A DNA stretch of 64,000 bases, from positions 47,290 through 111,289 of the forward strand of contig JALLLT010000075.1 in NCBI GenBank assembly GCA_025266875.1, in the 5' to 3' direction. Below the pieces are notes generated by a model. It saw only the letters and a list, made by a program, of their open reading frames with translations, made no database searches and was not told the origin of the DNA. Both the position numbers and the translations under genes were made by a program. Source of the stretch: Fennellomyces sp. T-0311 (taxonomy: Eukaryota; Mucoromycota; Mucoromycetes; Mucorales; Lichtheimiaceae). This document shows, in pieces, positions 11,217-21,771 of this stretch. Every line of letters begins with the position of its first letter. Position 1 is the stretch's first letter.

Positions 11217-11530
11217 TTAGAATCTGTTCTTTTAAAAAAGGTGATTAAAAAAGGTAGATTAACCTTACTTTGCGATTGGGAACGCGTGATGACCCATCGT
11301 GGTGGTGGTGTGTTCTTGTTTCGTGTCATACAGGAAAAAGAGGGAACTTTTTTCTGCATGAAAAAAAAACTCAGCGTTTTATGCAATTGTGCATGGCCCC
11401 TCTTGTCCGATATACCTAATTTCCTGGCATTGAAATTAAATTTTTTGGTGGCGGGGAAACAGCTTAAATTCAGGGCAATAGAAGTATATTGCCTCGTGTC
11501 AAAAACGGTTCTCTTAAAAAGCACTCGCTG

Positions 11531-13395
11531 ATGCCAAAGCCCAAGAAATTTCCTTGTCCATTCACCGAAGCATGCTCAAAAGGGTTTGATTCTGTTGACG
11601 GAGTCCGAGCTCATGTGCGCATGGACCATTCACGGCAGCCATTGCCTCCATTGCCACCGGAGCGACCGTGTACAAGTGCCCAGTTACCACAGCCAATCAT
11701 ACCTAGAGAGGTACATTGTAAGGAAACAATCAAGTTGCGAAACTTATTGAGTTTATTCGATTAATAGACTGCTCGTGAAATGGTCCAGCACATGGACGAA
11801 AGCGAGCCCATGGATACCACCGTGGGATATTCGCCACCATCCACAAGTGATACGGGCAGCGCCAGTGGACAAGGAGTAAAGCAACCTTTACATGAAGGTG
11901 AAAAGATTCTTTAGTGGGATTGAAAATACATTTAATCATACAGTACTTTAGTGAAAGTTGGAGGTGTTCCTCATGCGTACGAGAGTGAGACGCCAAGAAA
12001 ATTGGGAACGCTCAATGTGATCGAGCAGCGTCTAGCATTATACTCTCTCGATAAAAACCTGTCGAACGCAGAGTATACAGAGTAAGATACTGTGTAAACG
12101 TTTCTTAAATGTCTGCTTACAAATACTCTTACAGATTAGCTGACTTTATTCAGTTTGCTATGGATCATGTGAGAGATAGTTCAGAGAGAGTTTCGATAAC
12201 AGTACGAACCACAGAAACGCTGAACAGCCGCCTCAATCAGGATGCAGATGAGCTTATCAAAGTGGTATGGTACTACCGAGTCATATTACGCATATATAGC
12301 ACTAAACCGACGATCAATTCATACAGCCACTGGAAACTACATCAATACCGATTACAGATATCGAGGGTTTACCTGATGATTGTGACCTCGAAGATCTCTC
12401 TGCTGTCCTGGGAGAAGTCCAACTTTGCAAAAGGGACATAAAGAAGGTTTCGCAGCTACTTTTCTCCAATCCACGTTTTTCTGAAAAAATGATCCTGCGA
12501 CCAGTAATACAAATGCGTGGAAACGAACGGGTGTTTACTGATATACACACTGGAAAATGGTGGCAGCAAGTACAGGTATTTGAATTACCTTCCTATTTGC
12601 TTAATATATGTAATAAGTCAAGCTTAACGATGTTATAACATATTATATTATACTAGTCAACAATACCTTCGACCCATGTGATCTTGGCGCTGATGTTATC
12701 GTCAGACCAAACCGCTGTTTCAGTTAATGGACGGTTCAAGCTGTGGCCTGTTTATTTAAAACTGGGTACGTTTACCTGAAGTACAGCGCATCGTAAAATG
12801 AAAGATTGCTAATAACAGAATACTAATTGTAGCAAACATCCCAAAAGAGATTCGTGACATCCCAGAGCACAATGCTAGTCGTGTTATTGCGTATTTGCCG
12901 ATCATTGACAACCCAGCAGATGGAAGATCAAGACCTTGGTGGTCTGGGGCGAAGAGTGCGATTATTCACAGCTGTATGAAGAAAATCCTTGAGCCGTTGA
13001 ATAAAGACCGTTTGGATGATGGGTACGTATTCAAAATATGACTCCTTCTTTAATAAAGTGCCCTATGTTGCTAACGCACGCTTGATGGTACATAGGTCTC
13101 TGTTGCTTCGAGGACCTGGCAACTTGATTTATCATTGTATCCCGGCGCTTGCTGCTTATAGTGCAGATCTCCCTGAGCAGTACGCATATAAAGAGTTGGA
13201 CTATTGTGATTTTTTCTAACAGAACACAATTTAGGAGGTTGCTCGCGTGTGTGAAAAGTGGAAACACTGCTTTTTCGTGTCCCAGATGCTATGTACCAAC
13301 AGAAAAATTCAACGAGCTGGTGCCATTTGAGGATGTTAGAGTGCGTGCGAATTTCGATATGTACAATCTATACCGGCAAGCAATGTCTATCAACA
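11531..13395 (+). pseudogene. Plavaka A transposase, 5' part (interrupted by a MULE)
   Basis: Starts with a C2H2 finger (CPFTEACSKGFDSVDGVRAH...H, about 11550-11630), the usual N-terminus of Plavaka proteins. Exons follow at about 11950-12060, 12135-12260, 12390-12575 (LLFSNPRFSEKM, GKWWQQVQ), 12660-12765 (VILALMLSSDQTAVS), 12835-13020, 13060-13180 (YHCIPALAAYSADLPEQ) and 13235-13395 (VKSGNTAFSCPRC). Plavaka transposases belong to the KDZ/CMC DDE group and move DNA by cut and paste. The reading frame stops at CTATCAACA (13387-13395), which is duplicated on the far side of the MULE. With the MULE removed the frame continues at 16766. Confidence 0.75.
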
Positions 13396-13532
13396 GGGTG
13401 CGTGTTTTTTTGTGGGATTTTTAATTTAAACAGCGAATTCCGTTCCTGAGGAAAAGCAGTCCAGTTTCTTAATGTTGCCAAACTTCACTTTCAAGCATTA
13501 CTGCCCTGTGCTTTAACATTGACAAAACGACA

Positions 13533-16344
13533 ATGTCTTCACCAAACAACGAAACAACAACAAACCCGAAAAAAATTCCTGGACAGTTTACAGCTTTTGA
13601 TAACTCGGGAAAAGCTGAACGTATCACACTTAAGCAAGTCGATGGACGCTCCATTTACGACATGAACATTGGGTGGCAGATGGCTCAAAAAAGCTACGAC
13701 AATATCATCGGCGGTATCAGTGTCACTAAGGCGTGTCTGGGTGCTGTTATATGCACAGCCAAGGACTGCGCTGAAGTGGTGAGGCCAAAGTCTACCACAG
13801 CGAATATCGCGAAGCAGCTTTCGGCGGGCTGTACCTTTTGTGGCGGGAAGTTGATGCATGATAAATGTAAGGTGCGAGTCAACTTCAAGTTTAGAAATGG
13901 CACTGGAATCTTCACACCGAAAGGGATTCATTATCACGGTACCTTTGCACCTGTTCATGATACAATTGACACATTGGAGCAATTCGAAGCACGAGCAACC
14001 GAAAACGTAAACGAAACTCCAATGGGTTTGAAAGTTGGCACCTGCGCAAACCGACCCCAATTCCCTGCTCGTCCGGTATCGTTAATCAGCAAGACACTGC
14101 AGCATTATGGAAAAATCAAACGCTATACGCGCACTGCTCGTGATAAGCGCGGCTTATTGCCTTCACGAAAATGCTCATTTGAAGGCATGCAAGGCGAATT
14201 GAAGGTCATCGAACAAGTTTTCCCTGGGTATCTAGAGTCCGTGGACGCGATGCCAGGCCAAACATGCATTACTTTTATGGCCCCTGGTGCTGCCACTCGT
14301 GCTGACTTCGCGAAACACCCAATTCTAACGGATGTTACGTACGACTGCTTCGGCGACGGTTACTATCTATGCAGCACAAACATTTATTTCGAAGAACTGG
14401 ACAAGTTTGGGGTTATCTTTCAGGCAGTACTGGATGGACTTTCCGCATCACACTTTCGCAAATACTTCGTGCGTTTCTTCAAAGCATTTGATTTTGCCTT
14501 CGGTACGACGGATTCAGAACTTGATATTAGCTTCTCCGGTTTGGTCATGGACTTCTCTCAGGCGCAGAGAGTTGGATTCATCAATGCGTTTCAAGAAGTG
14601 TTTCCATGGACGACAATCGACCCGGCAACACTACTACGCGGTTGTTATCACCATTGGCGCCAGTCCATCCAGCGCATTGTGGTGAATCATGGAGTTGTCC
14701 CTTTTGGCCGCCAAGCAGACTTTGAAGATCTTACCAACATGATGTATAATGCCCAGGGTGACAAGGCTTATCAACTTGCAGTCGAGCAGATCCGTATTGA
14801 GTTTCCGAAGACTGAACGGTGGCTCAAATGGTGGACTAGGGATGCTGTTGCGGCGATGATCTTCAGATCCCAGAATGCACTGAAGGAAGAGTTACAACAA
14901 CATCCAACACGCACGACGAATGGTATCGAAGCTTTCCACCGCAATCTATATCGTATTGTCAACAAGCAACAAGCCGTAATCGATACATTAAAGCATATCT
15001 TCAGCTACCTCCGGGATATCGAAACTGACTTGGAGCAAATCGATGCTGGTTTCAAAGTCGACTATCACAGAATACCTACAAGGTCAGGATGCAGCTTGCA
15101 TATATTTTAGTATCCTTAACTGACATTTCAACACTTACATATTATGTAGGAAAACCAAACCGAGAATGCCGAAGTACGTGAACGACGGTCGGGCACCTGA
15201 TACAAGTGAGGAGCTTATTGGTAAAGGTAAAGTAAATATAATTACGTTACTTATTGCATTTATCTTGAACTTAATGCCCTTATGCTAAATGGACTATGAT
15301 AGTGAGCACGCGCCAGAAGGACCACGATGCAGATATCGGCAAGTACGGTGAAAAGAACAAAGAATGGAAGAAGGGAGTAAAGAAGGACGAGGTCGAGAGA
15401 AGCAAGAAGGAGCATGAGCAAGGAGGGAAGGAAGGGGTAGAGAAAGAAGGGAATCGAGGGCAGGATGGAGAGCAGAATAGAAAGGCGGAAGGGGAGGAAG
15501 ATGATAAAGAGAAGAGAAGGCAGGAAGCTGCTGAAAGGCGCATGAAACTTGCGCGATTGTGTGAACAGCAGGCAAACCTACTGAAGGAGCGGAAAAAACG
15601 CGAAGCCAGAGAACGATTCGAAAAAAAGCGTAAAGCAAGCATGGATAAACATAGCCCATCCAAGTAAGTTAATTGTTGGTGTTAGCAACTATTAATTGAC
15701 ATACCTATTTTGCGTAATAACTTAGAAAGCAGAAACTCTCTAGCGATATTTTCGACAAATTGCCGCTATATACACTTTCGGACGTGGAGCTTGCTGCTCA
15801 TTTTGGAATGAAACCAAACGATGTGCACGGCATCTATAACCCGCTTGGAGATGGAGAATGCGGATGGCGCTCGGTAGCACTTGTCGAGTATGGAAAAGAG
15901 GATCACTACGATGCTGTGAAGTCAGCTATGACAGGCGTTTTGGTGCAAAACACCAAGTTCTACGATGAAAAACTCGGCATTGACGTGGACAACCTTACTC
16001 GTGTCCTAAAGAAAACTGGACGTATCGATCAAGGTGACTGGTTTGATACTGTCGACTGTCCACAGCTCGTTGCAGACCTATTCAGCCGCCCTGTGGTTAT
16101 CTACACATCAGTTTTCAGTACTACTTTCCTGCCTTTCTCTTCGACCGAAGAAAGAGTAGTCGATCAGCCACCTATCGTTCTATGGCTTCGAGGGGGTGAT
16201 CATTTTAATGCAATCATTGTGAAGGAGGAAGCGGTTGCGAGGATTAAATGGCCGGCAATCTATCCAGGATACAGCTGCATCATAGAAAAGAATGGCTTTT
16301 CTCGCAAATGGCTCGAACTTTATTCATCAAGATGCAAAAGGTAA
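13533..16344 (+). CDS. MULE transposase fused to an OTU-type cysteine protease (copy A)
   Basis: Proposed exons 13533-15082, 15150-15226, 15303-15663 and 15726-16344 give an open frame of 868 aa, and every junction is GT...AG. N-terminal Cys/His region resembling WRKY/GCM1-type zinc domains (C...C, GIHYHG, residues about 70-150). DDE core: Asp267 (ILTDVTYDC), Asp340 (VMDFSQAQR), Glu466 (TNGIEAFHR), with CYHHW between. A Lys/Glu-rich linker (exon 3) is followed by an OTU domain with the Cys motif GDGECGW (about residue 707) and the His motif DHFNAI (about 822). The transposase should excise and insert the element; the OTU part should cleave ubiquitin or a related modifier (family knowledge). 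It looks intact. Confidence 0.88.
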
Positions 16345-16549
16345 AGGAGGTTATAAGAGCTATTGAACGTTATAAAACGCTAGGTTACTAACATTAATAT
16401 AGATAAACAATTTATATAGACCATTGATTTTAAATATAGACGAGCACAATATAGACATATACATAGATTCTTTATTCTACACATAGCATATTCATCAGTC
16501 TCAATTATGGTAAGTACCGTAGTATCCCTGTTAAAAAGTACAGATTTAA

Positions 16550-16756
16550 TAAAATCGGGCAAGTCCCATAAAAAAATCCCCACAAAAAAAAACTCTTTTT
16601 TCACAAAATCCCACAAAATATATCCCACAAAAAAGTGCACCGAAATTTTTATAATACAAAATATACAGGCGATCGGACCTTATAAAAAAACCCACAAAAA
16701 ACGGGTGGCGAAGCCCACAAAAAATAGGCAAATCCCTACAAAAAGTTACCGCACCC
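16550..16756. repeat. Subterminal CCCACAAAA array, right end of MULE-OTU A
   Basis: About nine irregular copies of CCCACAAAAAA (complement TTTTTTGTGGG) are crowded into the last 200 bp, against one clear copy at the left end (about 13403-13418). The same asymmetric array occurs at the right end of MULE-OTU B. Probable binding sites for the transposase zinc domain. Confidence 0.7.
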
Positions 16757-18700
16757 CTATCAACAGTGTCGCCGGAACCAGGAAATTTTGCAAAGATCAT
16801 TCAATTTTTCCAGTGGAGGTAATCGCTTTGAAGCCTCTATCAGGGATCCACACTAAAACGTCTCAATTTCAGAACGCGTTTTGGTCGGTAGAAAACTTCG
16901 ACATCTATTCTGCACTTGTGGTAGACGATTTGCACCAGCTAGGTGGAACCTACAAGTACCTGCTCAAATGTACGGAGAAGATGATACGTAGCACTGGCAA
17001 TATCAAGTGTGTAAATGATCGGTGAGTGACAATAGCAGAATATGATAGTAACTTCTTCTCATATGAATTATACAGCGCTGCAAATATTCCAGACTTTACT
17101 GGCCTGCGCAAGTTTACTTCTGGTTTCTTGCTAAGTGCACTAAAAAACCCGACATATGGGGAGCTACGCGAGCATATGAAGGTACGATGTGCTATTGTTT
17201 ACAGCTATAGCACCGATTTACCATGAATACTTCTACCTCTATTGGGACTTTGCAGATATTGTTGCCTTGCATACATGATCAAATTCCTTTGCAAGCTTCA
17301 TTGTGTCTTCGGTACTTCATTGACTTCTATTACCTTGCGACAGCTAAAGAGCACGACTATAAATCGCTGAACCAAATGAAAATATCCCTTGAACTGTACA
17401 ATAAGCATAGTCCTATCTTCGAAAAATATTCGCCGGTAAGCAGAGATGAATGAATTTAATTGAAACCTATGCTCACTGGAGTCTTTGACATGAAAGTCGC
17501 ACATGAAATTTCCAAAGAATCACTGCTTATTCAAATATATCACGGATATCGTAAGTCACGGTGTAGTAAGCACATATACTACCAACCATACAGAATTGCA
17601 GCATAAGAGAGACGCTAAGAAGCCTTCAAAACGCGCCAATTATCACAAAGCAGGGTTTGTTACACAGGTAACGTGTATGCTGCATATGCGGTTTTAATAT
17701 TGGAGATACTTATGTCACTTGAAATAGGTCTCAAAATTTATCAACCGTCGAGATCTTCTGCATGACGAATATCCAATTCCGATACGTTATATAGCAGCAA
17801 TGGGTGATCAACAGTCTCAGTCTATGGAGTCATCGAAATATGAATTGCTGTACCCGCTTTACAATGGGACTTTGGCGAAGTTTCATCAGTTTGCGCAGTG
17901 CAATGGTGTAGAGTTCTCTGACCTTTACGAATTGGTCTGTCACTTCTTGCATACAGCTACTGATGGAAATACGTCAAGAGTTAATAGTACGGCAGACTTA
18001 CCAGAGCCTGACTATCAATTGGTATGGCCGTTTAAACTTCTATGACTGACGTTAAGAATCTTCTATTCCGTATTACTAATAGTTAACACAGGCACGATTT
18101 TATCAAGCCCTTGCACTGAATGAATGCATTGATAAAAACGAGATGAACCGGGAAATCTTGCGATCTTCATCTGACTTTCGCGGTGATGAAAGGCGCCATT
18201 ACGTATTCTTCAAGGGAGGCTATTACGGTCAAGTTCTGTCATTCTTCAGCATAGCGTATCATGGTCTACAGTATGACTTATGCTATTGTCAACGGTACGA
18301 TCCAGCTTTTGATGAGCACGCAACTGGCCTAGAAGTGATATATACGACTGAAAACTGGGACTACGAAGGTCGATTTGTAGCACCTGTTTCGGAAATAGTT
18401 CGATCTGCACATATCGTTCCGGATTTTGCGTGCCCAGCGTATTCAGTAATCAGCAAGTACCCGTATGACCAGTATCTTGTCAATTACGATGCTTCGCAGT
18501 ATCACTGGTTTGAAGGCCGTGATAGAGGTATTCTTAAAACAGTGGATAAAGAGAAGTTGGTTACGTGGAATGAGGAATGTGCGGATGCAACAATCGATGA
18601 AAGCGAGGAATCAGAGCCCGTAATACAAAGCGATAATCACCCCGATGATGATGATATAGAAGTGCTCCCATGGTACTTAGAAGAAAGTATTTCCTTGTAA
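16757..18700 (+). pseudogene. Plavaka A transposase, 3' part
   Basis: Continues in frame after the MULE: FWSVENFDIYSALVVDDLHQ (about 16873-16935, containing the DxLHQL signature of Plavaka), IPDFTGLRKFTSGFL, LPCIHDQIPLQASLCLRYF (about 17265), MKFPKNHCL, TTNHTELQHKRDAKKP, and the last exon 18143-18700 (GQVLSFF, VRSAHIVPDF, an acidic tail). Each block matches Plavaka B (24761-26290, minus strand) in order. Introns of about 50-80 bp separate the exons. Apart from the MULE I see no definite disabling change, but exon edges are only approximate. Confidence 0.75.
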
Positions 18701-18839
18701 TTACGTTTACATAGTATGCATGTCGGCTTCGAACTTTTAGGATCACGGTTAAAAGAAGTACGACAGTTTCCATGGCACTAACGCCACTTCGTGAACAATG
18801 ACCTCAATAGGCTAAGTAAAGTATATACGGTAAGTATAT

Positions 18840-19080
18840 AACCTTTGTATATTGTGTATATAGACCTTTATAGAAGCATATAGGGATGAATAGGTACATA
18901 CAGGATTTAGGCAGACCAATACAGAATGTCGATATCCATATAGGGTTTGTGCTATCTGCATAGGCATTTATAGAAATGTAAAGGCGTATACAGATTGTAA
19001 GAGCACTCTACCAAAGCTATATATTTATCTCCAAAGCTGTATACCTCTTTATTTTACGCAGCGCATAAATACGTGGTTAT
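18840..19080. repeat. Right subterminal TATAGG-type motif cluster of Plavaka A
   Basis: Scattered TATAGG, TATAGA and TATATAGAC motifs mirror the cluster at 8945-9200. The stretch 18701-19213 holds no gene I can support. Confidence 0.5.
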
Positions 19081-19213
19081 AACGGAGTATCAAGCTTTTG
19101 ATGGATTTTTAAATGGGCCTACATAAAATATTTTCTCCTATATACCTCAGATACCTGATATAAATATCCATGTCCCTTTGTATCCTCGGATAGAATGACA
19201 TCCTTCCCCGATG

Positions 19214-19406
19214 TACAAAGCCTTCTGTCGATGGAGGTGTGCCATATGGAACAAGTCACGATACAAGATCGCATGTTACAGAGATCACGCATCTGGATTG
19301 TGCTGCACACAAGCTTCAGTATTTGCACAATACGAACAAAGACTATTACATATACCAGGGGATGATGCGAGATGACATCATACTTGGTGAAAGGAGGAAG
19401 ATTTAA
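19214..19406 (+). pseudogene. T1: CACTA-like transposase, C-terminal fragment 3
   Basis: An open frame of 63 codons from the TA duplication to a TAA at 19404-19406, with no internal stop. It matches in position and pattern the T2 C-terminus at 46017-46282 (both have a short Tyr/Ile-rich block, then a basic end: DYYIYQGMMRDDIILGERRK here). It is the natural end of the T1 gene broken at 8933. Bases 19407-19595 hold no gene I can support. Confidence 0.7.
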
Positions 19407-19595
19407 AAAATGTACATATGTCGCTTGTGTATTTCATTGGATATATATATTACTTCTGCCTGTTCTGCGTTTACTTTGCCTGTACTACTTTTTTTCTTGC
19501 ATTTCTCCATGCAAGTGATGTACTATATATTCTAACATCACTTCTTGTGGGTACTTGTAAAGTAAACGTTATATAGCCAAGCTCATTAGTGTATA

Positions 19596-21476
19596 AAGGT
19601 GCGGAAAAAAAGATACACTCCCCTTTTTGTCTGACAAGTATGCCTAGTTTTTTACGGTTTTTTACTAAGATAGTCACAAATTTGAGCTTAGTAAAGCGTG
19701 TTCCTGACACCTTGTTTCAGTACTTCCACTTAAGAACATCATGTCAAACGAAGATTGGACACCTCCCAAGCGTAATGCAGCAGCCATGTCGGCCAATGAA
19801 TACTGCATCGTTATGCAAGTACTTCATTCTTTGAAGCAAAAAACGGTTTTACCCAATGTAACACGTGGCACGAAACTACGCAAGCTACTTGCTATGGTCT
19901 GTGGCGTGTCACTCGACGTTGCGCAACACGCCATTCATATGTACAATCATCAACAATCACCCACCAACACATCAGCGATCGGACGTCCAAAATTGGAACT
20001 CGAACATGAGTACACAAGAACAATTCGCGAGATCGTGCTCGAGGCCAACCGTAAGGCAGAGCCTATGTCTGTGGTTAGTCTTAGCAAGCTGCTCCTTGCA
20101 CAAGGGCATGTTGTTGGAGAGCGAACGTTGCGCAACCACCTTCATCATATAGGATTATACTATGAGAAAGGTCATAGACAGAACATCCTGCATGACACCG
20201 TGGCCAATGTTCAGTATCGACACACTTACCTTGAAAAACGACTAGCGAACTTGAACAGCAATAGTCTTCCAATCCTGCCCGAGGTTTTTTTGGACGAGTC
20301 CTACTGTCATCTTTTCCACCAGCAAAAGTTGACCTGGTTGCCTCATGGTGGAACAGTAAAGGATGCTGGAAGGAAACAGATGATGGTGATCTTCAGTGCC
20401 TTCGTTGTTGAGCGGCAGGACAACAAGCTGCGTGCTGAAATAGTGAAGGGCGAGAAAGGCTTACTTATGTGGCCAGTTAAAGGACTGCCTCGCGGCAAAA
20501 CGACTAAGCAAGTTGGTAGACCTGTAGCTGACAATGACGCTTGGAAAGATCTTCCTGAGGCCGTTCGTGAAGCCAACATAACGCCCGGTCTACATGACTA
20601 CCACGGGAATTTCAACGCGAAGTTATTTGAATCAATATTTGAAGATCTATGCCAAACACTTTCTGAAAGGCATGGTGCATGTCATATCCATATGGATGGT
20701 GCAAAGTATCACATGCGAAAGGAAAACGCCATTCCTGCAATGTCTTGGAACATGACGAAGATCAATGAATGGTACGGTTCCCAAGATTATGTGAGACGCC
20801 CAACAATGCGACGAGGTGCCAAGTACACCAAGAAACAGTTGGTTGATCATGCAAAGCGGTACCAAGACCGGGTTACATATGCATCATATGAAATCGCTCA
20901 CAAACATGGGCATACCATCATGAAATCTCCTCCATACCATTGCGAGCTGCAACTTATCGAAGGTCTATGGGGAGTCGTAAAAGAGAAGGTAAAAGTAAGG
21001 CACTCTAGCGCTAAAGATACCATGTTAAGACTACGAAACTGTCTAATGGAAACTTTTGCTGAAGTGCCTGAACAAACCCTCATCTCTCTGTATCGCAAGC
21101 CCGTCGATTGGTGCAACACTTACCAGACCTTGCGTGAAGAAGGTAGAGATCAAGGAATTGAACCAGACGAGTCTGATATGGAGGATGCAAGTGTAGGAGA
21201 AGGTAGCGAAGATGACGAACAAGATGAGCAATAAATTTTGAACTTGGAAAAATTTCGGAGTAATCAATTTAAATTTTCTTGTTTGCTCAAATATTTTTAT
21301 TAAGAGTTCACCTATATGCAATGCACATTAAATGTTGCTCGATCACAAAGATATTTACAAGAGCAATTACTCTAGGTGTAGGCTATGATCTGTATTAATT
21401 TCAAGTAGGCTTTCATAGTAGAAATGGGGCGGTTTTTTGATTTGAATAGGGGAGTGGATCTTTTTTTCCGCACCTC
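19596..21476 (+). mobile_element. Tc1/mariner-like (IS630 group) element
   Basis: Terminal inverted repeats of about 30 bp begin AAGGTGCGGAAAAAAAGAT on the left and end in its near-complement on the right, flanked by TA on both sides (19594-19595, 21477-21478). A TA target duplication is the hallmark of the Tc1/mariner superfamily. One gene lies inside. The element is 1881 bp and looks complete. Confidence 0.9.
19741..21234 (+). CDS. Tc1/mariner-like DDE transposase with long D-E spacing
   Basis: 497 aa, uninterrupted. An N-terminal helix-turn-helix region (residues about 20-130, including a GRPK AT-hook-like motif) precedes a DDE_3-type core: Asp185 (VFLDESYCH), Asp319 (HMDGAKYH) and Glu407 (PPYHCELQLIEGLW). 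About 87 residues separate the second Asp from Glu, against 34-39 in ordinary Tc1/mariner enzymes; a Lys/Arg-rich insert fills the gap. A divergent long-spacing group (DD82E, called Sailor, as I recall) may be its relative. The C-terminus is acidic. The protein would bind the TIRs and integrate at TA. Confidence 0.9.
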   Translation: MSNEDWTPPKRNAAAMSANEYCIVMQVLHSLKQKTVLPNVTRGTKLRKLLAMVCGVSLDVAQHAIHMYNHQQSPTNTSAIGRPKLELEHEYTRTIREIVLEANRKAEPMSVVSLSKLLLAQGHVVGERTLRNHLHHIGLYYEKGHRQNILHDTVANVQYRHTYLEKRLANLNSNSLPILPEVFLDESYCHLFHQQKLTWLPHGGTVKDAGRKQMMVIFSAFVVERQDNKLRAEIVKGEKGLLMWPVKGLPRGKTTKQVGRPVADNDAWKDLPEAVREANITPGLHDYHGNFNAKLFESIFEDLCQTLSERHGACHIHMDGAKYHMRKENAIPAMSWNMTKINEWYGSQDYVRRPTMRRGAKYTKKQLVDHAKRYQDRVTYASYEIAHKHGHTIMKSPPYHCELQLIEGLWGVVKEKVKVRHSSAKDTMLRLRNCLMETFAEVPEQTLISLYRKPVDWCNTYQTLREEGRDQGIEPDESDMEDASVGEGSEDDEQDEQ

Positions 21477-21478
21477 TA

Positions 21479-21630
21479 TTCATCAATATATTTAAAGCTA
21501 TTTCTCTTTAAACCATGGGAACCCCATATAGACCTTGCTGTAAGCGAGTGAAGACTGTAATTTTAGAGAGGTATTAGCTCTGTGAAATAGTGGTTAAATA
21601 TACTGAAAATTAGTGAATGTCAACCACATT
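21479..21630. other. Short spacer between elements
   Basis: AT-rich sequence with no ORF or repeat I can identify. It is the original flank between the Tc1-like and Harbinger insertions. Confidence 0.6.
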
Positions 21631-21771
21631 AGGGGGTTTCACAGTTGCAAAATTTACCAAAAAATAAAAGCGCTTTTGTGCACTTTTAAAAGCGAAGTCA
21701 CGGACTACGGATAAACTTTTTGATATCAGCTGTTATGCGTTAGACGCGTCGCCGTTACTTTACACCCCACA

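Larger units (their letters stand above)
13396..16756 (+). mobile_element. MULE-OTU element A inserted in the Plavaka A transposase
   Basis: A 3361-bp element with ends GGGTGCG...CGCACCC and a perfect 9-bp target duplication CTATCAACA (13387-13395, 16757-16765), the signature of Mutator-like elements. Excision restores the Plavaka frame (ATC AAC AG|T GTC GCC). It encodes one four-exon protein joining a MULE transposase to an OTU-type protease. Element B (52640-56090) has the same ends and gene. Confidence 0.92.
8934..19213 (+). mobile_element. Plavaka-type element A inserted in T1
   Basis: A 10,280-bp insert between two TA dinucleotides (8932-8933, 19214-19215) with short terminal inverted repeats CATCGG...CCGATG. 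Deleting it with one TA rebuilds T1 in frame (CTG GAT ACA AAG CCT, L-D-T-K-P). It carries a plus-strand Plavaka transposase (from 11531) and a divergent minus-strand DUF6532-like gene (9358 to about 11216). A MULE interrupts the transposase. Plavaka element B at 24526-33987 has the same CATCGG ends, TA flanks and gene pair. Confidence 0.8.

Noticed and set aside
11121..11531. Plus-strand 136-codon ORF between the Plavaka A genes
   Set aside because: It overlaps the start region of the divergent partner gene and has no recognisable pattern; the real transposase start is the C2H2 exon at 11531.
15280..15663. Long antisense ORFs rich in Ser, Pro, Leu and Phe (also 54442-54694)
   Set aside because: They are mirror images of the Lys/Glu-rich linker of the MULE-OTU genes; both copies show the same effect.
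16507..17025. 172-codon ORF with many Lys and Thr at the MULE right end
   Set aside because: Its first half is the translated CCCACAAAA subterminal array; only the part after 16757 is real coding sequence (Plavaka A).
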